Shown here piece after piece: positions 1-6,388 of a stretch of 6,857 nucleotides of DNA. Source of the DNA: an uncultured Oxalobacteraceae bacterium. Its GTDB lineage: Bacteria > Pseudomonadota > Gammaproteobacteria > Burkholderiales > Burkholderiaceae_D. Both the position numbers and the translations under genes were made by a program. How positions within the stretch are numbered: the first letter of the stretch is position 1; every line of letters begins with the position of its first letter. Below the pieces are notes generated by a model. It searched no databases and was not told where the DNA came from. It saw only the letters and a program-made list of their open reading frames with translations. The stretch spans positions 1 to 6,857 of the forward strand of contig CALKVB010000460.1 in assembly GCA_937996605.1 (NCBI GenBank). The letters run 5' to 3'.

Positions 1-276
1 CCACAAACACTGGCCCTGCTAGCGACAGCGGTGCAGGCAGTCAGTTGCGTAGCGATTTGTACCAAGCGCCATCAGATTCTGGCGTTCTTGAGTTTGGGCA
101 TGTTATTTGCGGGAGCGATTGTGTTCCACCATTTACCATTGGGCTGGATCGTTTCTGGTGCCGATAAAGATGGCGCGGAATACAGTTTTTTACTCATGTC
201 GCTTGCTTTGATACTGGCAACGCATCAATTTTTAATCAGACGCATGACGAGTAATGCCGTTCAGTTAAGCGCATAA
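1..276 (+). CDS. DoxX-family membrane protein, C-terminal fragment (5' truncated)
   Basis: The frame is open from the first base of the window to a TAA at 274-276, giving 91 residues with no convincing start, so the N-terminus lies outside the window. A GTG at 31 is in frame but lies inside a hydrophobic segment and has no ribosome binding site, so it is probably internal. Three hydrophobic stretches can be seen at fragment residues about 4-20, 25-42 and 61-78. The sequence DGAEYSFLLMSLALIL near residues 57-72 matches the conserved glycine/glutamate followed by the last membrane helix of DoxX-like proteins (family usually 130-150 residues, four helices). DoxX proteins are small inner-membrane proteins, some linked to redox or thiol stress, but the role of this one cannot be read from the sequence. 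Another small four-helix membrane family is possible. Confidence 0.6.
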   Translation, partial: PQTLALLATAVQAVSCVAICTKRHQILAFLSLGMLFAGAIVFHHLPLGWIVSGADKDGAEYSFLLMSLALILATHQFLIRRMTSNAVQLSA

Positions 277-364
277 TCTCAAGGACTGTTGCTTACGCGC
301 AGAGCCTGCCTTCGAATACTTGAGGCGGGGGGCTGGAGGCTAGCGAGGTGAATGCCCAAAGACA

Positions 365-391
365 CGTCATACCTGCCTGCGCAGGATGACG
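365..391. repeat. Imperfect palindrome/hairpin, possible dispersed repeat
   Basis: The arms 365-376 and 381-391 pair over 11 bp around a CTGC tetraloop at 377-380, with A371 as the only bulge. The outer CGTCAT / ATGACG arms with an inner CCTGC / GCAGG core resemble the short GTCATNCCTGC-type palindromes scattered between genes in many proteobacteria. It lies between two convergent genes (the DoxX-like gene and the response regulator), a usual place for such elements. Neither side is followed by a clear T-run, so it is not a classical intrinsic terminator, although it could protect transcript 3' ends. Repeat status is inferred, since only one copy is present in this window. Confidence 0.5.
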
Positions 392-441
392 CTACGAACC
401 TCTGAGTTTAACTGCCTTGTATTAACGCACTGCGAGGAATT

Positions 442-1251
442 TTATTTGAATAGATTTTTGATCATCGTGATGTGACGATCGCTGATCGGAACTTGCTCGC
501 CGCATTTTAGCTGTGCAGTATAGATGTGATCTGCATTGACTTGGATTGATGCGATTTGATCGATTCTAACGATGTAACCTCGATGGGTACGAATAAAGAC
601 CGACGGATCTAAATGTCGTTCTAATTGGGTCATTGAGGCGCGATACATGATCTTTTTTTCTGCCAGATGGAGCTGCATATAGTTCCCCTGTGCTTCAATC
701 AACAACACGTCTGCCAACGATACTAAATCGATACGACCGACCGAACGCACACTTAAGGATTGCCAGTATTCTGCGTGTCGCGCTTCGTTCTGTTCTTTTT
801 CTAGCGATTCGACATATTGTTTGAGAGCTTGTGCGTAGTTTGAGCTCTGCTGCAGTGTGAGCATTTGCTCAGCCCGAGTAATCGCTTGTTTGAGGTGCTC
901 ATCATTCAAAGGCTTCAGTAGATAATCCAAAGCGTGTAAGCGGAATGCTTCTATCGCATGCTCGTTAAACGCGGTTACAAATATGATTAACGGTGGTGAA
1001 CTCCATAAAGCCAGTTCTTGCGCAAGTAATAAACCGCTTTCCCGCGGCATTTGGATATCGAGAAAAATGACTTGTATCTGCTCATTAGCATGTCCACTCG
1101 CGAGTCCACTGGCAAGTAATAAGCGCGCTTGCGCAACATTGGTCGCCATGCCAGCAAGTTGCCATTGACTATGTTCTTCAACGGCGAATCGCAAATTGGT
1201 ACGGCTTAAATTTTCATCATCGACAATTAAATAACGTATTGCTGCACTCAC
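442..1251 (-). CDS. LytTR-family DNA-binding response regulator
   Basis: This 269-residue protein has the LytR/AlgR/YehT architecture. Residues about 5-125 form a receiver domain with the acidic pair D11/D12, phosphoacceptor D65 in FLDIQMP, T93 and K113 in LLKP, so all phosphorylation residues are present. Residues about 165-269 form a LytTR DNA-binding domain with typical blocks IEAQGNYMQLHL and FIRTHRGYIVRI. A helical linker rich in Glu/Gln joins them. The start is GTG at 1249-1251, with an AGGA eight bases upstream on the minus strand. It overlaps the kinase stop codon as GTGA, which points to translational coupling. A small LASGLASG repeat (residues 46-53) lengthens the loop before the phosphorylated strand. 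It is expected to take phosphate from the adjacent kinase and bind direct-repeat DNA sites. Its targets are unknown, but the divergent hydrolase/oxidoreductase cluster is the nearest candidate. Confidence 0.95.
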   Translation of the reverse strand: MSAAIRYLIVDDENLSRTNLRFAVEEHSQWQLAGMATNVAQARLLLASGLASGHANEQIQVIFLDIQMPRESGLLLAQELALWSSPPLIIFVTAFNEHAIEAFRLHALDYLLKPLNDEHLKQAITRAEQMLTLQQSSNYAQALKQYVESLEKEQNEARHAEYWQSLSVRSVGRIDLVSLADVLLIEAQGNYMQLHLAEKKIMYRASMTQLERHLDPSVFIRTHRGYIVRIDQIASIQVNADHIYTAQLKCGEQVPISDRHITMIKNLFK

Positions 1252-2426
1252 AATGTTAATCCTTGAAAGACCAGAGGAACTTGAATCATGACCTTGAAAA
1301 AATGATCTCCGGGTTCGATTGTTAGACTGGCCTGGTCGGCATATATCATCCTCAGACGTTCCTCTGTTTGGGATAAACCAAGTCCCAGGCCAGGGTTATG
1401 TGCCTCTAAGGTTCCGCGTGAATTGATGATGCAAATCGTGAGTGTCTTCCCATTAAGCCAGAACTCGAGGCTGATTTCACCTTTTTGGTCATGACAATCC
1501 AGATCATGACGTAGCGCGTTCTCAACGATAGGTTGAAGTAACAGTGGTGGGCAGTCACCTCTTTTAATTTCATCGCTCAATCCAATCATGTTATAGCTGA
1601 GCCTATCCTCATAACGCAATGATTGCAGCGCTAAATAATCTTGAATAAACCTAATTTCATCGGAAAATCGAACGAAGTCATTGCTACTCGCTTTGAGCGC
1701 ATAACGGAGTAATTCGCTTAAGGTATTGATACCTTGCAGTGCGATCGGTTTTTCATTGCTGCGCACTAGTGCGCTAATCGCATTGAGCGCATTGAAGATG
1801 AAGTGAGGTTCGAGTTGTTGGCGAATACTACGTAAGCGTTGTTGTTCTAGTGCGAGTTTAAGATGGAGATTAGCTTGCTGAGTTTGTTGTAGTAACAAAA
1901 TACGCTCTTGACCCAGATGCCAAATTTTAATCGCGATAGTGACCGCGAAAGCTCCGGTGAACCAAGCGAATTCGAGAAACCAAGTGAAGTTATCTAAGCG
2001 GCTAATATGTTCAATTAGGCTACGCAGAGTGTGCTCTGGGTGCGAGGTATACCAACGCGGTAGAGAAATATAGAGGATATGAAGTGGATAAAAGAAGACG
2101 ATTAAAGAGAGATAAAGTCGAATAATTTTCTGCGCATTCGAGATCCAATTTGCATAGCGATTAAGCAAAAGATACAGGGTAGTGCTGAGGAAGAATAAGG
2201 GGACGTGAACATTGACCCAGCCTAGCCAGAGTTTTAAAAAGCTAATCGAAGCCGCTTTGGCGGGATTGTCATGCAAGCTGTCTTGATAATTTCCAGCAGC
2301 ACCGACGCTGCAGATCAAAATCCAAATAAGGAGATTGATCAAGACGATATGCCATGCTGGCGTTAGCTCGCGCTCACCGTTGGCTTTGGTGTCAGTGTTG
2401 ATATGAGTTTCAATAGTTTCATCCAT
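1248..2426 (-). CDS. LytS/YehU-type sensor histidine kinase, four predicted TM helices
   Basis: This 392-residue kinase has four hydrophobic segments at about residues 24-43, 64-88, 101-120 and 148-168, then a Gln/Leu-rich helical linker (about 169-200). The His_kinase domain (PF06580 type) follows: phosphoacceptor H208 in QLEPHFIFNALN, N-box N303 in LLLQPIVENALRH, and the glycine-rich ATP lid NPGLGLGLSQTEERL at 344-358. The usual DxGxG box is replaced by INSRG (334-338), a variant I believe is common in this family. There is no PAS, GAF or large periplasmic sensor domain, so the signal is probably sensed in the membrane or very close to it. The ATG at 2424-2426 is the only reasonable start: an in-frame TAA lies six codons upstream and the next candidate is inside TM1. 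It is the first gene of a two-gene operon with the LytTR regulator and is divergent from the hydrolase cluster. Confidence 0.93.
   Translation of the reverse strand: MDETIETHINTDTKANGERELTPAWHIVLINLLIWILICSVGAAGNYQDSLHDNPAKAASISFLKLWLGWVNVHVPLFFLSTTLYLLLNRYANWISNAQKIIRLYLSLIVFFYPLHILYISLPRWYTSHPEHTLRSLIEHISRLDNFTWFLEFAWFTGAFAVTIAIKIWHLGQERILLLQQTQQANLHLKLALEQQRLRSIRQQLEPHFIFNALNAISALVRSNEKPIALQGINTLSELLRYALKASSNDFVRFSDEIRFIQDYLALQSLRYEDRLSYNMIGLSDEIKRGDCPPLLLQPIVENALRHDLDCHDQKGEISLEFWLNGKTLTICIINSRGTLEAHNPGLGLGLSQTEERLRMIYADQASLTIEPGDHFFKVMIQVPLVFQGLTL
1251..1266 (-). promoter_or_regulatory. Ribosome binding site supporting the GTG start of the response regulator
   Basis: Read on the minus strand, AAGGA lies just upstream of TTAACATT and then GTG, a spacing of about eight bases. 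It sits inside the last codons of the kinase. This supports the non-ATG start and the four-base GTGA overlap rather than a later internal ATG. Confidence 0.6.
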
Positions 2427-2432
2427 GAAAAC

Positions 2433-2461
2433 AGTATAGCCTTAGTCGCTGCTGTGGTGAA
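2433..2461 (-). promoter_or_regulatory. Candidate sigma70 promoter for the kinase-regulator operon
   Basis: On the minus strand TTCACC (2456-2461, four of six matches to TTGACA) is followed after exactly 17 bp by TATACT (2433-2438, five of six matches to TATAAT). A start site about seven bases further on would fall on or next to the A of the kinase ATG at 2426, so the transcript would be leaderless or nearly so. The absence of a well-placed Shine-Dalgarno (the only AAGG lies 13 bases from the ATG) fits this. The prediction is by eye. Confidence 0.45.
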
Positions 2462-2562
2462 CATCGCGTATTTTACTTTTGTCACATAGTTTTCCTCACT
2501 AATCACACGGCGCTTCTTGTTGGTAAAGGTGATCTTGCATACTCCATCTGTTTAAAAAGGCG

Positions 2563-2587
2563 GTGCCAGTGGCACTGCAAAATTGCA
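2563..2587. promoter_or_regulatory. Two abutting palindromes, candidate operator
   Basis: GTGCCAGTGGCAC at 2563-2575 is a perfect 6-bp inverted repeat around one central base. It is directly followed by TGCAAAATTGCA at 2576-2587, a perfect 5-bp inverted repeat around AA. They lie 38 to 62 bases upstream of the hydrolase start in a divergent intergenic region, a normal position for an operator or a 5' leader element. The shape suits a dimeric helix-turn-helix repressor rather than a LytTR protein, which usually binds direct repeats. No factor can be named. Confidence 0.4.
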
Positions 2588-2590
2588 CAG

Positions 2591-2620
2591 ATTAGGAAAG
2601 CTTAGGAAAGATTAGGGAGG
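2591..2620 (+). repeat. Three tandem 10-bp repeats ending in the Shine-Dalgarno of the hydrolase gene
   Basis: ATTAGGAAAG (2591-2600), CTTAGGAAAG (2601-2610) and ATTAGGGAGG (2611-2620) are direct repeats with no spacer. Units 1 and 2 differ at one base, and units 1 and 3 differ at three. The third unit contains GGGAGG, a strong ribosome binding site four bases from the ATG at 2625. The earlier units each carry an AGGA that could act as a standby ribosome site. The 10-bp period equals one DNA turn, so a protein-binding array is also possible. Confidence 0.6.
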
Positions 2621-2624
2621 AAAT

Positions 2625-3608
2625 ATGTTACAAAATCGTGTTTATCAATGGTGGTTTCAGGTAGCAATGGGCGTGTTGATACTGTTCTATGGTGTCAGCG
2701 CAAAGGCCGATGCACCTATCAAAAGAACACAAGCGCCAGCCTATTTTAGGGTGATGTTAGGTGAAATCGAAGTTACAGCCTTGCTCGATGAGAATAGCCC
2801 ATGGCCAGAAAATGTTGATAATTTGTTTCCTAGCTTGAGTGCTGATCAACGTCGCGCTCTCCACAGTACTACGCATCTCCAGCCGAAATATGATTTCTCA
2901 ACGATCGCCTTCTTAGTTAATACGGGTAAGAAATTAATTTTGATTGATGGCGGCGGCAATGGTAGTGGCCCTGGTTATGGACAACTCTTTCCGCACTTGA
3001 AAGCGGCTGGGTATACAGCAGAACAAGTGGATGAGATTTATATCACTCACATGCACCCTGACCATATTGGTGGTTTGCTGATGGGCGATCAGATTGCGTT
3101 TCCAAACGCCACCGTTTTTGCTGATGCCCATGAACTGCCTCAGTGGGAAAATGCTGCAGCCAAGAATAATGCCACTGCGAAAAGTATCGTGCAAAAAATT
3201 GCACCGTATATTCGTGCAAAACGTTTTCAAACTTTTGATGGCGATACCCAATTCCCCTCCGGTTTGCAGGCAATTGCGAGCCATGGCCACACCGATGGAC
3301 ATAGTTTCTATTCGATTGAAAGCCAAGGCCAAAAGATGGTGTTCTGGGGCGATTTTGTTGTGAATGACAAAGTTCAACTTGAAATGCCCGAGCTTGCACC
3401 ACCGGGCGAAAAAGATGTGAAAACGGGAATCGCACTACGTCAACGCGAGTACAGCGATGCGTCGAAAAAGGCTTACCTAATTGCAGGCGCGCACTTTGCT
3501 TTTCCTGGCATAGGTCGCATTCGTGATCTTGGTGGGAAATACATCTGGGTGCCAATCGATTATGCAAGTATTCCTGCCAAGCCGAATTTACCAGTTACAG
3601 CGAATTGA
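2625..3608 (+). CDS. Exported metallo-beta-lactamase-fold hydrolase, methyl parathion hydrolase-like
   Basis: This 327-residue protein starts with a Sec signal peptide: R5, a hydrophobic core at about 9-24, and a likely cleavage after AKA (28) or ADA (30). The mature part is an MBL-fold enzyme with a complete two-metal site: H142, H144, D146 and H147 in THMHPDHIGG, H222 in SHGHTDGH, D243 in WGD and H290 in GAHFAFPG. From memory of methyl parathion hydrolase (about 331 residues), the match runs along the whole length, including VDEIYITHMHPDH, the SHGHT block, ESQGQK and the FPGIG-IR C-terminal region. W174 aligns with the MPH pocket tryptophan W179, but the MPH loop carrying F119 is one residue shorter here and has no aromatic. 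The family hydrolyses phosphotriesters, aryl esters and lactones, so the natural substrate here is uncertain, with a lactone or ester most likely. It is the first gene of a cluster with a Mo hydroxylase, 25 bp upstream of the next gene. Confidence 0.9.
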   Translation: MLQNRVYQWWFQVAMGVLILFYGVSAKADAPIKRTQAPAYFRVMLGEIEVTALLDENSPWPENVDNLFPSLSADQRRALHSTTHLQPKYDFSTIAFLVNTGKKLILIDGGGNGSGPGYGQLFPHLKAAGYTAEQVDEIYITHMHPDHIGGLLMGDQIAFPNATVFADAHELPQWENAAAKNNATAKSIVQKIAPYIRAKRFQTFDGDTQFPSGLQAIASHGHTDGHSFYSIESQGQKMVFWGDFVVNDKVQLEMPELAPPGEKDVKTGIALRQREYSDASKKAYLIAGAHFAFPGIGRIRDLGGKYIWVPIDYASIPAKPNLPVTAN

Positions 3609-3633
3609 AATAGCCCAAAAAAGGAAGTTCATC

Positions 3634-4122
3634 ATGGCGCTCGAACTCTACGTCAACGGAAAAAAGCAAGTCCTTCATTGTGACAAAGAAAAACCATTAT
3701 TGTGGGCATTAAGGGAAGACTTGGGCTTAAGTGGCACTAAATTTGGCTGTGGAGCTGGACTTTGCGGTGCCTGTACCGTCAATCTCGAGGGTGAAGCTTT
3801 ACGTAGTTGCCTAATGCCGATAGCCGCATTAAAAGGTAAACAGGTGACAACCATCGAAGGCTTATCAGCTGATCGTAGCCATGCGGTGCAACAGGCGTGG
3901 ATTAAGCATCAAGTGCCTCAATGTGGCTATTGCCAGTCAGGTATGATCATGGCCGCGGTGGCGTTGTTGCGACAACATCCGCAACCGAGTGATGCCGATA
4001 TCGATCGCGTCATGACAAATCTATGTCGATGTGGAACCTATCCCAAAGTGAGAGCTGCCATTCACGAGGCCGCGCAAATCTTACAGCAGACCAATACTGT
4101 CATCGCGAAAGGGCCGTTGTGA
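3634..4122 (+). CDS. iorA: [2Fe-2S] subunit of a molybdenum hydroxylase (IorA type)
   Basis: This 162-residue protein has the usual length and two-domain form of small xanthine oxidase-family iron-sulfur subunits. The N-terminal plant-type ferredoxin cluster is held by C39, C44, C47 and C59, in FGCGAGLCGACTV and RSC. The C-terminal helical domain holds a second cluster with C97, C100, C131 and C133, in QCGYCQSGM and LCRCGTY. All eight ligands are present. The ATG at 3634 is chosen because AAGGAAG (3621-3627) precedes it at good spacing and the protein then begins MALELYVNG, like its family. The frame stays open upstream to 3523, but that part overlaps the hydrolase gene. There is no export signal, so the folded subunit is probably carried across the membrane with its Tat-bearing partner. 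It passes electrons from the Mo centre to an acceptor. The gene symbol is used by family resemblance only; the substrate is unproven. Confidence 0.92.
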   Translation: MALELYVNGKKQVLHCDKEKPLLWALREDLGLSGTKFGCGAGLCGACTVNLEGEALRSCLMPIAALKGKQVTTIEGLSADRSHAVQQAWIKHQVPQCGYCQSGMIMAAVALLRQHPQPSDADIDRVMTNLCRCGTYPKVRAAIHEAAQILQQTNTVIAKGPL

Positions 4123-6332
4123 TGAAAGATCCTTTCGCGATTGAAGATCTTGGGCGACGCCGTGTTTTGCAAAGCACCTTGGTCGGCGGTGCATGGTTGA
4201 TAGGTTTGAGCTTACCGAGTTTGAGAGCGGCCGCACAAACTGATACTTCTGGCTCGGTTTCCCCTAAGCCTAATCCTATGGAAAGTTATCTTCGCTTCGC
4301 AGAAGATGGTGGTTTGACGGTGTACACAACCGTCACCAACTTGGGCCAAGGTACGCATGTTTTAGTGATGCAGACGGTGATGGAAGAATTGGCCTTGCCT
4401 CCTGAACTCATACATATTAAGCACGCGCCAGTAAGTCCAGAGTTTCATCAAACTTTTCCTCGTGGCGTGCTGACCTATGCCAGCGCAGGTTTTACAGCAA
4501 CCCAGGCAAGTGTAGCGCCAGCCGCCGCCGCTGCGCGTGAAATGCTGGTTGCCGCTGCGGCGCGCCTTTGGCACGTAGAGGTGAGCGCGTGCCGGGTTGA
4601 AAATGCCGCTGTAGTTCATTCGGTGTCTGGTAGAAAACTGGCGTACCGGGATTTGTACAAAATCGCGGCAAACATGCCAGTACCAGCTTCACCGCAGATT
4701 CGACCAGTAAAACAATGGACTGTGTTGGGGCAATCTTTGCCTCGTCCTGATGTGCCTGCAAGGGTTGATGGCAGTGTGAAATATGGCATCGACGTCGCCC
4801 CCATCAAGTTAATGTATGCCGCTGTGGTCCATGCACCGCGATTCGGTGAGACCGTGTTGACGGTGGATAGTCGAGCCGCCTTGAAACGCAAAGGCGTCAA
4901 ACACATCGTGAAACTTGATAACGCGGTAGCCGTGGTGGCGGATAGTTACTGGACTGCACAGCAAGCGAGTTTGTTGTTGCAGATCCGTTGGCAAGCTGCT
5001 CCCCACGCTGCTCAAAAGGTGCCCGACACTGCCGACATGCAGAAGCAATTAATGCAAGCAGTGAGATCGGGTAAGGGCCAAGAATTTCCGATCGCCCGCT
5101 GGCAAGATAGTCGAGCAGTTGCGCAGCATATACAAGCTGCCAGCGTTGTCATTGAAACCGAGTTTGAGGCACCGTTTTTGGCCCATGCGCCGATGGAAGT
5201 AATGAACGCGACTGCGGAAGTAAATCGACGTGGGGCACAATTGTGGTTGTCGACGCAAAGTCAAACTGATACACAACGCGCTGTTGCACAGGCTTTGGGT
5301 ATGACCCTTGAGCAAGTGCAAATTCATTCGCAGAACGTCGGAGGTGGATTCGGTCGCCGTTTGGAAAAAGACTTTGCAGTTGAAGCTGTTTTGATCGCCA
5401 AAGAAGTTGATGGGCCGGTGAAGTTAATCTGGTCGCGCGAAAATGATTTGCGTGCCGGTTATTACCGCCCGATCACTAGCGCTTGCATACGCTTGGCTTT
5501 AGGTGATGATGGCTTACCAACTGCGATGCGTTGCGATATCGCGAGTCCTTCTCTGTTACAGTATTCTAACGCAACGAATAACCCACCTGTACAAGGATTT
5601 GACTGGACGGTTACGATGGGTCTGTTGGGGACAGCGTATCGCATTGGTAAGAATGATTTGCGGTGGAGCAAACTTGATTTCGCTGTGCCTTGTGCATATT
5701 GGCGTTCGGTCGGAAATTCGCAAAATACACATTTTCTAGAACATAGTTTAGAACTTGCCGCGAGTGCGACGAAAATTGAATCGATCGCTTATCGACGTCG
5801 GCTACTTCAAGATAATCCCACGGCTTTGACATTCCTTAATCGCTTTTGTGAATTGTCGAACTGGGCAACACCACTTCCGGAACGTCATTTTCGTGGATTT
5901 GCCATGAATGGTTTGGGAAAAACCTTGTTTAGTGCGCATGTGATAGAAATCGAAGTGTTGTCACCGGGCGTTTTCCGATTGCATAAGATTTTTGCCGGAA
6001 TAGATCCTGGTGTGGCAGCGAATCCAGGTGCAATTCAAACCCAAATGATTGGTGGCACAATATTTGGATTGAGTGCCGCCATCTACGGCGAGATTACATT
6101 AAAAGATGGCAAAGTCGATCAAGGCAATTTTGATCAATATCGACTGTTGAGTATGGCGCAAGTACCGACGATTGAAGTGTTTGTGCTTCCCAATGGCGAA
6201 GCACCACAAGGCGTAGGCGAAGAAGGGCCACCATCCGCGATAGCCGCCCTAGCAAACGCTTTATTGGCGGCTGAAGGTAGGCTTGTGAATCGTTTGCCAG
6301 TGTCAAGGAGTGGATGGCGCTTGCAGACCTAA
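4122..6332 (+). CDS. iorB: Tat-exported molybdopterin-binding subunit of a molybdenum hydroxylase (IorB type)
   Basis: This 736-residue catalytic subunit is close to the usual IorB length. A Tat signal is seen at the N-terminus: GRRRVLQ (residues 11-17), a hydrophobic stretch to about 33, and probable cleavage after AAA (38). Cofactor motifs follow: GQGTH near residue 75, APFLAHAPMEVMNATAEV mid-protein, GGGFGRR (407-413), YWRSVGNSQN, QMIGGTIFGLSAA and the C-terminal GVGEEG, in which E700 is the expected catalytic glutamate. The family transfers oxygen from water to N-heterocycles or aldehydes in the periplasm. The ATG at 4122 shares its A with the TGA of the [2Fe-2S] gene (TGATG), implying coupled translation. 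Earlier in-frame starts would overlap that gene and displace the Tat signal. No FAD subunit, c-type cytochrome subunit or XdhC-like maturation gene is in the window, so the electron acceptor is unknown. The substrate could be isoquinoline-like, nicotinate-like or an aldehyde. Confidence 0.92.
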   Translation: MKDPFAIEDLGRRRVLQSTLVGGAWLIGLSLPSLRAAAQTDTSGSVSPKPNPMESYLRFAEDGGLTVYTTVTNLGQGTHVLVMQTVMEELALPPELIHIKHAPVSPEFHQTFPRGVLTYASAGFTATQASVAPAAAAAREMLVAAAARLWHVEVSACRVENAAVVHSVSGRKLAYRDLYKIAANMPVPASPQIRPVKQWTVLGQSLPRPDVPARVDGSVKYGIDVAPIKLMYAAVVHAPRFGETVLTVDSRAALKRKGVKHIVKLDNAVAVVADSYWTAQQASLLLQIRWQAAPHAAQKVPDTADMQKQLMQAVRSGKGQEFPIARWQDSRAVAQHIQAASVVIETEFEAPFLAHAPMEVMNATAEVNRRGAQLWLSTQSQTDTQRAVAQALGMTLEQVQIHSQNVGGGFGRRLEKDFAVEAVLIAKEVDGPVKLIWSRENDLRAGYYRPITSACIRLALGDDGLPTAMRCDIASPSLLQYSNATNNPPVQGFDWTVTMGLLGTAYRIGKNDLRWSKLDFAVPCAYWRSVGNSQNTHFLEHSLELAASATKIESIAYRRRLLQDNPTALTFLNRFCELSNWATPLPERHFRGFAMNGLGKTLFSAHVIEIEVLSPGVFRLHKIFAGIDPGVAANPGAIQTQMIGGTIFGLSAAIYGEITLKDGKVDQGNFDQYRLLSMAQVPTIEVFVLPNGEAPQGVGEEGPPSAIAALANALLAAEGRLVNRLPVSRSGWRLQT

Positions 6333-6388
6333 GTATCTAACGATGACGGGGTGATATACACTAGCATCCTTATTTTTGGGAGAGCTTA

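Noticed and set aside
277..441. Intrinsic terminator between the convergent genes
   Set aside because: There is a hairpin at 365-391 and an imperfect GC-rich fold near 304-336, but neither is followed by a convincing T-run on either strand.
2510..2560. Sigma70 promoter for the hydrolase cluster
   Set aside because: CATACT (2538-2543) and TTTAAA (2551-2556) are weak -10 matches, and neither has an acceptable -35 box at 16-18 bp, so no promoter is assigned.
3043..3567. A 174-codon minus-strand open frame opposite the hydrolase gene
   Set aside because: It is antisense to a gene with intact catalytic motifs, has no recognisable domain, and looks like a by-product of codon use on the other strand. 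The same holds for the other antisense and overlapping frames inside the kinase, regulator and Mo subunit genes.
3523..3633. Longer N-terminus for the [2Fe-2S] subunit
   Set aside because: It would overlap the end of the hydrolase gene by 86 bases, and the extra residues do not resemble the family. The ATG at 3634 has a good ribosome binding site.
4023..4121. Longer N-terminus for the molybdopterin subunit
   Set aside because: It overlaps the [2Fe-2S] gene and would bury the twin-arginine signal about 45 residues from the start. The TGATG overlap favours 4122.
6333..6388. Terminator or promoter between the Mo subunit and the nucleotidyltransferase
   Set aside because: A T-rich run is present at about 6371-6377, but no strong stem precedes it, and no paired -35/-10 boxes at normal spacing were found.
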